A DNA stretch of 64,000 nucleotides, from the IMG/VR virus record IMGVR_UViG_3300048837_000975, positions 1-64,000 of that record; one strand, 5' to 3'. This document shows, one piece after another, positions 1-6,889 of this stretch (position 1 is the stretch's first letter; every line of letters starts with the position of its first letter). Made by a program: the position numbers and the translations under genes. The DNA is from a virus. Under the pieces are notes generated by a model. The model saw only the letters and a list, made by a program, of their open reading frames with translations, was not told where the DNA came from and ran no database searches.

Positions 1-50
1 GCAAGGAGCGTGATCTCAACTTCATCGAGGCGCAGCTTCCTAACCGTCAT
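1..50 (-). CDS. hypothetical protein, 5' end only
   Basis: An ATG at 48-50 on the minus strand opens a frame reading MTVRKLRLDEVEITLL before the window ends. A purine-rich AAAGGAAAG stretch lies just upstream as a likely ribosome binding site. It is the first gene after the hammerhead ribozyme at 69-120, so its messenger would start with the ribozyme's 5'-hydroxyl product. Too little is present to suggest a function. Confidence 0.55.
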   Translation of the reverse strand, partial: MTVRKLRLDEVEITLL

Positions 51-68
51 GGTCGCTTTCCTTTCAAT

Positions 69-120
69 GGACTCATCAGCGCTGGCCTTACCAGCGGACC
101 GGGTTTCCCCGGTTTCGTCC
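69..120 (-). ncRNA. type II hammerhead ribozyme (copy 1)
   Basis: Read on the minus strand, the 52 nt contain the full hammerhead core. GGAC (stem II 5' strand) is followed by GAAA. A 5-bp stem III with a GAAA tetraloop then leads to the cleavage triplet GUC. A 6-bp stem I (CGCTGG/CCAGCG, loop TAAGG) leads to CUGAUGA and then GUCC, the stem II 3' strand. Stem II is the open helix, which defines type II. Predicted self-cleavage is between minus-strand bases 97 and 96. The first G is also the last base of the TAG stop of the gene at 120-314. Confidence 0.93.
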
Positions 121-314
121 TAACACGCTTCGATCGTGTGCCAGGTGACCTCACCCTTGCGAACCATCGACCATGCGATATCGTCCTTTTCGTCAAACAG
201 GGCGACCGATATCTCGGCGTGCTCAGGAGCGTTAACGAACAGCGGAAGGTCCACCACTAGGGCCGAGCATTCGAGCCCGCAGTATGTCCCGTGAAACAGG
301 TATGACTTTCTCAT
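120..314 (-). CDS. hypothetical small protein (64 aa)
   Basis: A 64-residue protein with no family I recognise. It has a Cys pair near residues 12-16 and a mixed acidic/hydrophobic composition (for example ISVALFDEKDD). Its ATG overlaps the TGA of the gene before it (ATGA at 311-314), indicating translational coupling. Its TAG stop overlaps the first base of hammerhead copy 1, so the messenger would end 24 nt after the stop once the ribozyme cuts. Confidence 0.7.
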   Translation of the reverse strand: MRKSYLFHGTYCGLECSALVVDLPLFVNAPEHAEISVALFDEKDDIAWSMVRKGEVTWHTIEAC

Positions 315-529
315 AGATCAACCCACTGTTGGCAGCTGTCGCACCACCTTGAGGTTCCAGGCGCATGGCACGGATCATCCGCTTCCGGATGATCGCACCG
401 GATCGCGTACGACCCGATAGGCTTCACCCGTCCGAACGCGTCAATCCGTTCGCGTTGCGGCTTGTTCCTGGCGACCGGGATTCCCTGCAACGTCTTTACG
501 GGACGGAGCCCGAGTTTCGTGGTTCTCAT
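311..529 (-). CDS. hypothetical small protein with C-terminal Cys/His cluster
   Basis: A 72-residue basic protein. The C-terminal third carries C-D-H, then P-C-H, then W-C-D-S-C (about residues 45-68), a spacing that could bind one zinc ion. The start overlaps the stop of the preceding gene (TAATG) and the stop overlaps the next start (ATGA), so it sits in a tightly coupled trio with no ribozyme between its members. Function unknown. Confidence 0.7.
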   Translation of the reverse strand: MRTTKLGLRPVKTLQGIPVARNKPQRERIDAFGRVKPIGSYAIRCDHPEADDPCHAPGTSRWCDSCQQWVDL

Positions 530-747
530 TATCCAACCAGCTTAAAAGCGATCGAAGCCATCCGGTAAACCGGCAGGGCTACGAACTTGATCTTATTCTC
601 GTCGCTCAGCTTCTCATACACGGCGAGAATCGCGCTCGCGCTGTAGGTGTCGAGGTTCACACCGTCGACTCGGCCGAGTGTCTTCTCACTTGCGATCTTT
701 CGGATCTTCGAGATCCGATCGATCGCGATCCTGTTCTTACTTGCCAT
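529..747 (-). CDS. hypothetical small protein (72 aa)
   Basis: A 72-residue protein beginning MASKNRIAIDRISKIRKIA, with a strongly basic N-terminus and a predicted helical C-terminus. The ATG at 745-747 is preceded by a GGGGG run as a plausible ribosome binding site, in the 13-nt gap after hammerhead copy 2. It would therefore be the first gene on the RNA released by cleavage of that ribozyme. No recognised domain. Confidence 0.7.
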   Translation of the reverse strand: MASKNRIAIDRISKIRKIASEKTLGRVDGVNLDTYSASAILAVYEKLSDENKIKFVALPVYRMASIAFKLVG

Positions 748-760
748 TCAAACCCCCGTT

Positions 761-812
761 GGACTCATCAGGCGGCGCGCTACGCCGCGACCCGCCGGAG
801 CGGGTTTCGTCC
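761..812 (-). ncRNA. type II hammerhead ribozyme (copy 2)
   Basis: The minus strand reads GGAC-GAAA, a 5-bp stem III (CCCGC/GCGGG with loop TCCG), the cleavage triplet GUC, a 6-bp stem I (GCGGCG/CGCCGC with loop TAGCG), CUGAUGA and GUCC. Every invariant core base matches the hammerhead consensus, and the helices differ in sequence from copies 1 and 3 while keeping their pairing, which is covariation inside one window. Cleavage is predicted between bases 789 and 788. The 5' G lies in the TAG stop of the gene at 812-1096. Confidence 0.93.
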
Positions 813-1096
813 TAGTCAGCATTCCTAACGTCGAGCGTTCCGTGCACGTAAAGGTTCCCGCGGTGGAACCGCCGGTGCGTTACTATGAACTTGTCTCGCT
901 CGCTGAACGTTTCAAACTCCTCGGCTGAGAAGTTTTCCTTCCAATCGCGAGGCTCATCTACGCTAATAAAGTCACCGTCGACCAGAACCACCGTCCAACG
1001 CTTGCGCGCGTCGGAGCTTGTAAACTGTCCGGTGCTTTTCAAAAACTTCCCGGTCAAGGCTACGACCGAGCCGACCGTGATATCTCGCTTTGCCAC
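812..1096 (-). CDS. hypothetical protein, possible small beta-barrel
   Basis: A 94-residue protein with a GTG start at 1094-1096, chosen because GGGAGG lies 7 nt upstream. The first half (ITVGSVVALTGKF, then RWTVVLVDGDFISVDEP) alternates hydrophobic and polar residues as in SH3-like or KOW-type small barrels, but no family motif is certain. It lies between hammerhead copies 3 and 2, so it is predicted to end up on its own excised messenger. Confidence 0.75.
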   Translation of the reverse strand: MAKRDITVGSVVALTGKFLKSTGQFTSSDARKRWTVVLVDGDFISVDEPRDWKENFSAEEFETFSERDKFIVTHRRFHRGNLYVHGTLDVRNAD

Positions 1097-1108
1097 TTCA
1101 ACCTCCCT

Positions 1109-1163
1109 GGACTCATCAGCGCACGCCTTACGTGCGGACCGCCCGAGCGGGGCGGTTTCGTCC
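1109..1163 (-). ncRNA. type II hammerhead ribozyme (copy 3)
   Basis: The minus strand reads GGAC-GAAA, a 6-bp stem III (CCGCCC/GGGCGG with loop CGCTC), the cleavage triplet GUC, a 6-bp stem I (CGCACG/CGTGCG with loop TAAGG), CUGAUGA and GUCC. It is 55 nt long, with cleavage predicted between bases 1137 and 1136. The stem I loop TAAGG is identical to copy 1, although the stems are not. The element starts inside the TAG of the gene at 1163-1438 and ends 6 nt before the ribosome binding site of the next gene. Confidence 0.93.
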
Positions 1164-1438
1164 TACTTGTTAACCTCGACCTCTAGTTGCGCCATGGTTG
1201 CGACCATCCGCTCCAGCGCGTCTGAATCGAGTTTTCCGCACCCTACCGGAGCGCCTACCGGAGACCGGAACCAAACACCGCCGCTGTAAACGTACACGGT
1301 TCCCAGAACCAAGGCGTAGGTCACTGGCTCCGGAAAGCGGGTCGGAACCGGATCCCATCGCGTATCTCGGACGCCGGCTTTCGGCTCGACCTTCACAACG
1401 CGGCCGAACTTGCCAACCCTGATCGTTAACTCACTCAT
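1163..1438 (-). CDS. hypothetical protein (91 aa)
   Basis: The frame is open to 1504, but the ATG at 1438 (MSELTIRVGKFG) is preferred because GGGAGG lies 9 nt upstream; the upstream part would run through the tRNA-like hairpin. The protein is beta-rich in its middle (TYALVLGTVYVYSGGVWFRSP) and ends in a helix. No family recognised. It is the promoter-proximal gene of the ribozyme-punctuated operon and is followed directly by hammerhead copy 3. Confidence 0.72.
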   Translation of the reverse strand: MSELTIRVGKFGRVVKVEPKAGVRDTRWDPVPTRFPEPVTYALVLGTVYVYSGGVWFRSPVGAPVGCGKLDSDALERMVATMAQLEVEVNK

Positions 1439-1473
1439 GCTTTCAAACCTCCCAGGCTCATCACTTGAGCCGG

Positions 1474-1520
1474 GTTCCGCGCGAGGTATCGAACCTCGTA
1501 ACATCTCATGACCGCGGAAC
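1474..1520 (-). ncRNA. tRNA-like mini-element (acceptor stem plus T-arm)
   Basis: A 47-nt minus-strand segment folds into a perfect 7-bp acceptor-like stem (GTTCCGC/GCGGAAC). This encloses a canonical T-arm: a 5-bp CGAGG/CCTCG stem closed by the 7-nt loop TTCGATA. Only 15 nt (with a possible CAT/ATG 3-bp hairpin) stand where D-arm and anticodon arm would be, and no CCA is encoded. It cannot be a normal tRNA. It could be a tRNA remnant, a processing signal or a mimic. It sits 35 nt upstream of the first gene of the ribozyme operon. Confidence 0.5.
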
Positions 1521-1890
1521 TTGTTTTCAACTAGGGCTTTGCTGCATTCAGACTAGGTCGACGATGCACTACCCACACCGTTTTCCGACCTACTGTAAGC
1601 TGGCGATCCCCTGCTTGTCCGGCTAAGGCCGGAGAGCAGGTTACCCTCTGCGCTTGTTTTCAAAGTTCAACCGGGGGCTCCCCGGAGCGTTTCGGTTTCC
1701 CGACCCGCTTGCCTCACTCACTCTAGCTTGTCTTACGTCGGGGGCTCGTACTTTCTTCCTGCCCCTTCACTTTTCTTCTCTTCTCTTCTCGCCCTCCCTT
1801 TCGGGAGTTTCTCGGGCGGGCCGTTTCGGCCCCCTTCTATTCTTACGCGCGTCCCCCGGGTTTTCTCCCCCGGGGTTCTGTCGCGTCTCA

Positions 1891-1904
1891 CAGGGTACTA
1901 TAGC
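1891..1904 (+). repeat. 14-mer shared with 44981-44994
   Basis: CAGGGTACTATAGC here and CAGGTTACTATAGC at 44981-44994 differ at one base. Both lie in the two large GC-rich non-coding regions. Neither has a TTG-type -35 at the right spacing, so the element does not look like the phage's usual promoter. Confidence 0.45.
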
Positions 1905-2080
1905 AGGGACCATGCCAGGCCCCGGCGTAACAGGCGGCCCACTGGCCAAGCGGAAAACAAGCCAGGTCCGGGGACCGGCGTTCCCCGCCAGGGGCCGCCA
2001 GGGGCCTGTTACGGCCCCTGTGACGCGTAACCCGTTACGGTGGCCTCTGTCGGCCCCTGTCGGCCGGGACCCGACAGGGG

Positions 2081-2180
2081 ACTACAGGGGCCTACACGTG
2101 CCTACATCTCCCCACCGGGGATTCCAGCCCCACTGGAACCGGGACCCGGGATGTAGGCAGATGTAGGCTCATGTAGTGCC
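2081..2180. repeat. helically phased inverted repeat array
   Basis: CTACA occurs three times at exact 10-bp spacing in 2081-2110, and its complement TGTAG occurs three times at exact 10-bp spacing in 2151-2180. The two arms are imperfect inverted repeats of about 30 bp around a GC-rich centre that itself contains TTCCAG/CTGGAA. One-turn spacing on both arms suggests cooperative protein binding on one DNA face, or a long RNA hairpin. Confidence 0.6.
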
Positions 2181-2237
2181 AGGGGGACCCAGGGTTCCAG
2201 CCGGAACGGAATTCAAGCCACGGCGGAACCCGGCCGG

Positions 2238-2516
2238 CTACCGCCCGCGGAACCCGGGGACTCGCGGGATCATCGCGTTCAGGGCCGCCTGCCGTTTCGC
2301 GCAGGGAGTGCAGCGCTTGAATCCTAGAGCGCTAGTGACGCGATGGATCGCGTCTCCTAAGCCAGCTCCGCTTGAAGATCGATCGGCGATAATCTGATGA
2401 GCCTGATCTTGCGTAAGACCTTCCCATCGCGCCCCGTCGCGCCTGTCCAACACAGCGAAACCATTAGCGTTTCTTCCTACCAGTAACCACGGCGTGTTAG
2501 GGTGATATGGTTTCAT
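2238..2516 (-). CDS. hypothetical protein with C-terminal CxxC and helix
   Basis: The ATG at 2514-2516 (MKPYHPNTPW) follows the TGA of the lipase-like gene by one base, so coupling is likely; a longer in-frame start at 2546 would overlap that gene. The 92-residue product ends with C-T-P-C-A-K-R-Q-A-A-L-N, a short CxxC plus helix seen at the end of many small phage proteins and possibly zinc-binding. Function unknown. Confidence 0.65.
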   Translation of the reverse strand: MKPYHPNTPWLLVGRNANGFAVLDRRDGARWEGLTQDQAHQIIADRSSSGAGLGDAIHRVTSALGFKRCTPCAKRQAALNAMIPRVPGFRGR

Positions 2517-2517
2517 C

Positions 2518-3135
2518 TCACTTACACCTGTCCGGAGAAACGGCAATACGCGTCAGCCAATTCCAAACGCCACCGGCCCATGCGCAATAATTGCGAGGCG
2601 TCAGGTGTCCAATCGAGTCGGCCAGCGGCAGCCCGAGCTGAGAGCTTTCAAACCAATGCGAGTCGTCGAACATTGTTCGCAGTCCAGCGAGCACACCGTT
2701 GCTCTTCTCGAACTTCTTCGCGGGCGAGATCCAGATCACCTCGGCGCCGGCAGCTTTCGCGGAATCGATCAGGCTCTTGGCGGCTGCCAGCTGGCGTCCG
2801 GCCATAGCGGAGTGCATGGCTTCGTCATTCGTTCCGAGAAGTATCAGAACATGAGTCGGTCTCAGGGAGGCGAGCTGCTGCTTTACGCAGGCTGCCTGAT
2901 CTCCTGTTCCAACGAACCGGTCGATCGTGTATCCGACCTTGCCGCAGTGAGCGAACGCGACGCCAGATTCCTTCGCCAGCATTCCTAGGGGAGTCTTGAG
3001 CCCGACCGATAGCGAATCTCCGATCAGAAGAATGCGAGACTTCCCTGGCGTCACGCGTGGGGCAGACGACTGCGCAGAAGCCAACCCGATTCCGGCGGCA
3101 ACCAGAAGACCAGCGTAGATCCAAGCGCGACTCAT
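2518..3135 (-). CDS. secreted SGNH/GDSL-type hydrolase
   Basis: A 205-residue protein with an N-terminal signal segment (about residues 5-21, ending ASA). The SGNH blocks follow: LLIGDSLS with the nucleophile Ser41, a block III-like LLGTNDE, and a block V-like DSIGH near the C-terminus. Family members cleave acyl or acetyl esters of lipids or polysaccharides. Next to a spike gene, the likely task is de-acetylation of a surface glycan, which is an inference. The start is fixed by a promoter whose predicted transcription start is the ATG itself. Confidence 0.85.
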   Translation of the reverse strand: MSRAWIYAGLLVAAGIGLASAQSSAPRVTPGKSRILLIGDSLSVGLKTPLGMLAKESGVAFAHCGKVGYTIDRFVGTGDQAACVKQQLASLRPTHVLILLGTNDEAMHSAMAGRQLAAAKSLIDSAKAAGAEVIWISPAKKFEKSNGVLAGLRTMFDDSHWFESSQLGLPLADSIGHLTPRNYCAWAGGVWNWLTRIAVSPDRCK

Positions 3136-3141
3136 TCTCTA

Positions 3142-3171
3142 CCTATATCACGAGATGGCTGGCCGCTGCAA
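3142..3171 (-). promoter_or_regulatory. leaderless-type promoter for SGNH hydrolase
   Basis: TTGCAG, an 18-bp spacer, TATAGG, then 6 nt to the ATG at 3135. Most of the element lies inside the 3' end of the spike gene. Confidence 0.6.
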
Positions 3172-5247
3172 TGACCAAGCGACCGTTACGGAATTCGACA
3201 CGCCCGGAGCAGCATCAAGGTTGATGACGAAGTCGGTGGCAGATCGACTCGTAACATAGGCGTTTGTAGATCCTGCAGCCGGCGTCCCGGTCGTAGCAAC
3301 GACAGAAACGAGAGGAAGGTAGTTCGCGTCGTGCTCCGGGGTTGGAATCGTAACCGTAGAAGTCGTGTTTGCGTTAGAGATGGTAACCGAACCGGACGGT
3401 GACGGCCAAGTGTTCACTCTGGCGTTCCCGCCGGTCCAGGTAACCGTCGGACGAGTTGCTAAACCGATCAGAAGAAGAGCGCTTCCGGTTGATGACCCGT
3501 TTGCTGCCGTTATTGAGTCTCCTGATGAAAATGTGACTGAGTCAAGGCGCGGAACGCAGTGCGTTGACTGTATGTTGATTCGCGGATTTGTGTGTCCGGC
3601 CGGCTGTGCACCAAACCTAGTGCCGTAGAAGTTTACCGTACACCTGGTTGTTTGCTTATCGAAGATATAGTTGTCCACTGTCTCGTACGTTCCAGCGGGA
3701 AACGTTGCGCTAACTCCGCTTCCTAGAGAAACCGTTGATGCGGTGAGTACGTTGGCGCTCCAAGCCGCAGGTACACCTCCGGTTATTGTTCTCCGTTGAA
3801 ACTCGGCAACGCCTATTGTTCCGCCAACGACAATCTGGACCTCGATCTGGTCCCACGTACCGAACGGACCTCCAACGATCCCAACGTTTGGAGAATCAAG
3901 CGTATACAGATTGTCTGAGTCATAGGTTCCGGCAGCAAAGTTTGCTACAGATCCCTCTTTTTCCAAAGCAACGGTGGCGCCAGTTGTTTTGGTGTCGCTC
4001 CAGTCTCCTCCGTTGAATCTGTACCTAAAGGTAGCGACTCCTCGGGATCCTCCAGTAAGAACATCTATCTCTAGAGAATCGAACCACCTCGGACCGGTGT
4101 ACGTAACATCAGGAGGAGTGGTTCCTGATCCAATCAGCGGAGACGTGACGTACCCAACTATTCCGCCGCCAAACTCAAATTCAGGAACGGTGTCGGTGTT
4201 GTCGTCGCTTACGTTGTTTTCTGTATGTCCGCTCACCATCACAAGAGCATGTCCGCCCTGGACGTCCATCGCTTGGCCTCGGTTGCCTTCGACTGTCATT
4301 CCGTAGAACGACATGTCCGGGCTTCCTGGTCCATAGTTCCTTAGAAAAATTCCACAGTTAACCGTGTTTGAGATTCTCAGCTTAAACCATCTGGTGTCCT
4401 GCAGCCCTGGGGAATACTCAGAGTAGACACCGTATCTTCCGCCAGAGAACGATATGTTGCTGAAACCACACCCAAGCATCGTTCCTAGGACAGTGAGCCC
4501 GCCGTAGGTTCCGGCTCTCCTCAGCGACACGTTCTGTATCGTGCTTACGTTTGAGACCTGCGCTCCGCTGTCGACGAACAACGCGGCTTCTCTAGTGTCT
4601 TGCGCATTGATCTGAAAATCAGACCAGATCAAGCTCACGGACCTACCGGTTACTCGCACCACACATTCTCCAGCCCCGGATGACTGTAGGATGGTTTGGT
4701 CTTGCGACTGACCCTGGATCCTGCACACGGCACTGTCGTAGCTAACGACAAGTTCACCGTCCAGCCTGATGGTATCCGCTGGTAGGAAAAGAACCTGACC
4801 CAGCGTCACGGACTCATCGAGCGCGTCCTGCAGAACCTGGGTACAGTCAACAGCGGACGGGTCCGAGATTCCGGCGTTCTCAAGATATTCTCTAAAATCA
4901 ACTCTTCCACTGTCAACGGACACATTGGATCCAGAACCTGTCACTAGCGCCCCAGAGAACTGGATATCGCGAGACGGGTACTCCGTTCCAAATCGATCCT
5001 CTACAGAGATCGAAGAGGACGCCTGAATCCACGAACCTCCGCCCGCTGCTGATATCGCGGAAGGGAAATCGTCGGGAACGGACGAGACACTGTACCGATA
5101 GATCGCTCCCTGACTCTGTACCCAGGCTAACGTTCCGTCCTTGAGCAGCCCTGACATCACGTTCTGAAGCGTGTCGCCGACAGGTCCGCCCTCTGTGTAT
5201 GCTAGGTACCCGAATTGTCGAAGCAGTCTAGAGTCCAGATCGGCCAT
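3148..5247 (-). CDS. tail spike, beta-helix type
   Basis: A 699-residue protein. Residues about 8-80 form an N-terminal module (EGGP..TLQN, WVQSQGAIY, FPSAISAAGGGSW) shared with the proteins at 15410-15925 and 26768-29086, presumably the virion attachment part. The remainder is Gly/Ser/Thr/Asn-rich, with many short hydrophobic strands typical of a right-handed parallel beta-helix (pectate-lyase-like) that binds or cleaves surface polysaccharide. The C-terminal 250 residues look like smaller beta-domains. Start ATG at 5247 agrees with the promoter. Receptor and enzymatic specificity cannot be read from the sequence. Confidence 0.8.
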   Translation of the reverse strand: MADLDSRLLRQFGYLAYTEGGPVGDTLQNVMSGLLKDGTLAWVQSQGAIYRYSVSSVPDDFPSAISAAGGGSWIQASSSISVEDRFGTEYPSRDIQFSGALVTGSGSNVSVDSGRVDFREYLENAGISDPSAVDCTQVLQDALDESVTLGQVLFLPADTIRLDGELVVSYDSAVCRIQGQSQDQTILQSSGAGECVVRVTGRSVSLIWSDFQINAQDTREAALFVDSGAQVSNVSTIQNVSLRRAGTYGGLTVLGTMLGCGFSNISFSGGRYGVYSEYSPGLQDTRWFKLRISNTVNCGIFLRNYGPGSPDMSFYGMTVEGNRGQAMDVQGGHALVMVSGHTENNVSDDNTDTVPEFEFGGGIVGYVTSPLIGSGTTPPDVTYTGPRWFDSLEIDVLTGGSRGVATFRYRFNGGDWSDTKTTGATVALEKEGSVANFAAGTYDSDNLYTLDSPNVGIVGGPFGTWDQIEVQIVVGGTIGVAEFQRRTITGGVPAAWSANVLTASTVSLGSGVSATFPAGTYETVDNYIFDKQTTRCTVNFYGTRFGAQPAGHTNPRINIQSTHCVPRLDSVTFSSGDSITAANGSSTGSALLLIGLATRPTVTWTGGNARVNTWPSPSGSVTISNANTTSTVTIPTPEHDANYLPLVSVVATTGTPAAGSTNAYVTSRSATDFVINLDAAPGVSNSVTVAWSLQRPAIS

Positions 5248-5256
5248 CGTTCACGA

Positions 5257-5285
5257 ACAATATCATGCGCTAGCTCTTCTTGCAA
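5257..5285 (-). promoter_or_regulatory. promoter for tail spike gene, near-leaderless
   Basis: TTGCAA, 17 bp, TATTGT, then 9 nt to the ATG at 5247. The predicted start site leaves a leader of about 3 nt. Confidence 0.65.
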
Positions 5286-6045
5286 GAAATCGAAGAGCAG
5301 CATAAGACGCTATCGCACCAACCGCGACCGACGTAAGAAGCGAGCCACCTGACTGCATCTTGCCAGCAAGCCATGGCGCAACGTACGCCTGCCAGACCGG
5401 CGCAGACAGATCATGATGTTGCTGGTGCGTGAAGTCATTGCCCTGCCCGACCGCGGATCCTGTAGCGGTGTAGTCGCCCCAGTAGAGCTGTCCGTCTCGC
5501 CACCATCCACCTGAAGCCTTTGGTGCAGGAGAGCGCGGCTCTACACGTCGGAAGCTAGCTCCGGCCTGCCGCGTGTCGCACAGAACGCTCTGGCGCCCCG
5601 TCAGGTGCGTTCCGTTCGTTGTATGAGCCGAAGCCAGGACCATCAACCGATCCCCCGCCATAGCGTCACGGGCGAAGCGGACGAAGCCGTTGTGGATGTT
5701 GCCACACGCTCCAGTAGAAGGGTCGCCCGCCATGAAGTTGCTGTCGGACAGACAGAGCGCCGTCACGCGCTTTCGATCTTCGTCAATTTCGGCGACCTGA
5801 TTCCAGAGTCCCCAGCCGGCGCTGTAGGACGCGAGAACGATCTTGTCCGGGTTCAGTCCCTTCGCGTATCTCGCCAGGACGCTGGGCAGTATGCGCCCAT
5901 CTTTTCTTAACGAGTTCGCTAGGTTAACGAAAGTAGAGCTGCCCTGACCTTCAATGGGCACGATGCGTACGTCGCGGCCGTACCAGTCGATCTTTCGGTG
6001 GGCTTCCTTCACTACCACCGGTCCGGCGAAAAGCACCAAGTCCAT
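5263..6045 (-). CDS. alpha/beta-hydrolase-like protein with C-terminal membrane segment
   Basis: A 260-residue protein. LASYSAGWG (about residues 72-80) matches the nucleophile elbow of alpha/beta hydrolases (G/S-x-S-x-G), preceded by a hydrophobic strand; a His-rich THQQHHDL segment near residue 205 may hold the catalytic His. The C-terminus has one hydrophobic segment (LLTSVAVGAIASYAALRFLA) followed by Arg residues, so the protein may be membrane-anchored. The first 95 nt overlap the glycosyltransferase-like gene in another frame. The substrate is unknown. Confidence 0.6.
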   Translation of the reverse strand: MDLVLFAGPVVVKEAHRKIDWYGRDVRIVPIEGQGSSTFVNLANSLRKDGRILPSVLARYAKGLNPDKIVLASYSAGWGLWNQVAEIDEDRKRVTALCLSDSNFMAGDPSTGACGNIHNGFVRFARDAMAGDRLMVLASAHTTNGTHLTGRQSVLCDTRQAGASFRRVEPRSPAPKASGGWWRDGQLYWGDYTATGSAVGQGNDFTHQQHHDLSAPVWQAYVAPWLAGKMQSGGSLLTSVAVGAIASYAALRFLARRASA

Positions 6046-6889
6046 CAGGGCTCAATCTTAGCGCATCCTCGCGACGAAGGAAAACTCGCGATCCTTTCAC
6101 AACCATTGGACCGGAATCTGAGCTCGCAACGAACGAACCTTCAGGAACCTGTCGCCCAATTCCGATTGGAATGATCTCGCTCTTCGCGTTCACGAACCAG
6201 GCGCCAAACATTCCATTTGTCTGGTGGTCGAACTTTGACGGTTCACGAATCCACTCAGGATCGAACGTTGATGACGTGTGATCCGCGCCGTGCTTGTGAC
6301 GAAGCTCGCTGCTCTTTGCAACGTCTGATTCGCGCACCAGATCAGGCGTGTGCACATAGGAGCGCAGTCCGGCCTCGAATACGGCAAACGAAATCCCAAC
6401 GTCCATCTCAGCTCCCGTCATAAGCGGAAGCTGATCGTAGATGCTCCAGTACGTCTCAGCGTCGTAGACAACCGCCTGAGCTCCGCAGATTCTGTCGTTC
6501 TCGAACCAGGCTGATCCGCTTACCTGATCGCGCCGGATCAGGTGCTTGAGTCGAGTGTCCTCTCGGTACATTCGGTGCAAGTAGAGCAGCCCGACTCCGA
6601 AGTCTGTCGCCTTTCCTAGCGCCGGCCAGTTGCATACGTTGTGCAGCAGATGAGGCGACACAACAACGTCGTCTTCTAGTCGGAGAACGAATCGCGTTTT
6701 CTTGCACAGTCTCTTTATCGTTTCTCGAGTCCAGCGCTCAACATTCTCGAGACCCTGCTCTTCGCAGGTTAGGATTTGGTAGCGCCCCTTGGCGTCACTG
6801 GCATCAAGTGACGCCACGATTTCACGAAGGCTTCCTAGTCGCTTGGGGCAGGTGTGAACCCATATTGTGATCTCGTCAGGTGAGATCAT
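5951..6889 (-). CDS. glycosyltransferase-like protein (GT-A type)
   Basis: A 312-residue protein. It begins with a beta strand and basic loop (ITIWVHTCPKRLGSL) as in GT2-like enzymes. It then has LRLEDDVVVSP near residues 69-79, an acidic DxD-like motif that would bind a nucleotide-sugar and metal, and later a GAEMDVG segment. Such enzymes transfer a sugar; in phages the target may be a virion protein, DNA or a host glycan, and nothing here decides. The 95-nt overlap with the next gene is unusually long for this genome. Confidence 0.6.
   Translation of the reverse strand: MISPDEITIWVHTCPKRLGSLREIVASLDASDAKGRYQILTCEEQGLENVERWTRETIKRLCKKTRFVLRLEDDVVVSPHLLHNVCNWPALGKATDFGVGLLYLHRMYREDTRLKHLIRRDQVSGSAWFENDRICGAQAVVYDAETYWSIYDQLPLMTGAEMDVGISFAVFEAGLRSYVHTPDLVRESDVAKSSELRHKHGADHTSSTFDPEWIREPSKFDHQTNGMFGAWFVNAKSEIIPIGIGRQVPEGSFVASSDSGPMVVKGSRVFLRREDALRLSPDGLGAFRRTGGSEGSPPKDRLVRPRRTHRAH

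Larger units (their letters stand above)
1521..2237. other. 700-bp GC-rich non-coding block with repeats
   Basis: No convincing gene is seen; the open frames here are low-complexity (Pro, Gly, Arg). Contents in order are: a hairpin with nested stems at about 1611-1641; a polypyrimidine run around 1765-1800; the 14-mer shared with the 44.98-kb region at 1891-1904; an inverted pair CGTAACAGGC (1925-1934) and GCCTGTTACG (2005-2014); and the phased CTACA/TGTAG array at 2081-2180. It separates the ribozyme operon from the lipase-like gene cluster. Likely roles are regulation, replication or DNA handling, but none is shown. Confidence 0.6.

Noticed and set aside
1448-1470. A possible fourth hammerhead ribozyme
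   Set aside because: The minus strand has GTGATGAGCC in the same position before the ribosome binding site, but the first core C is G, there is no GAAA or cleavage triplet in a suitable place, and the sequence forms a simple GGCTCA/TGAGCC hairpin.
1474-1520. A functional tRNA gene
   Set aside because: D-arm and anticodon arm are missing and no CCA or alternative exon was found nearby, so it is reported only as tRNA-like.
1654-2166. 170-residue plus-strand open frame in the GC-rich block
   Set aside because: Its product is low-complexity Pro/Arg/Gly sequence, it runs through the phased repeat array and against the local gene direction, and it has no ribosome binding site or promoter of the local type.
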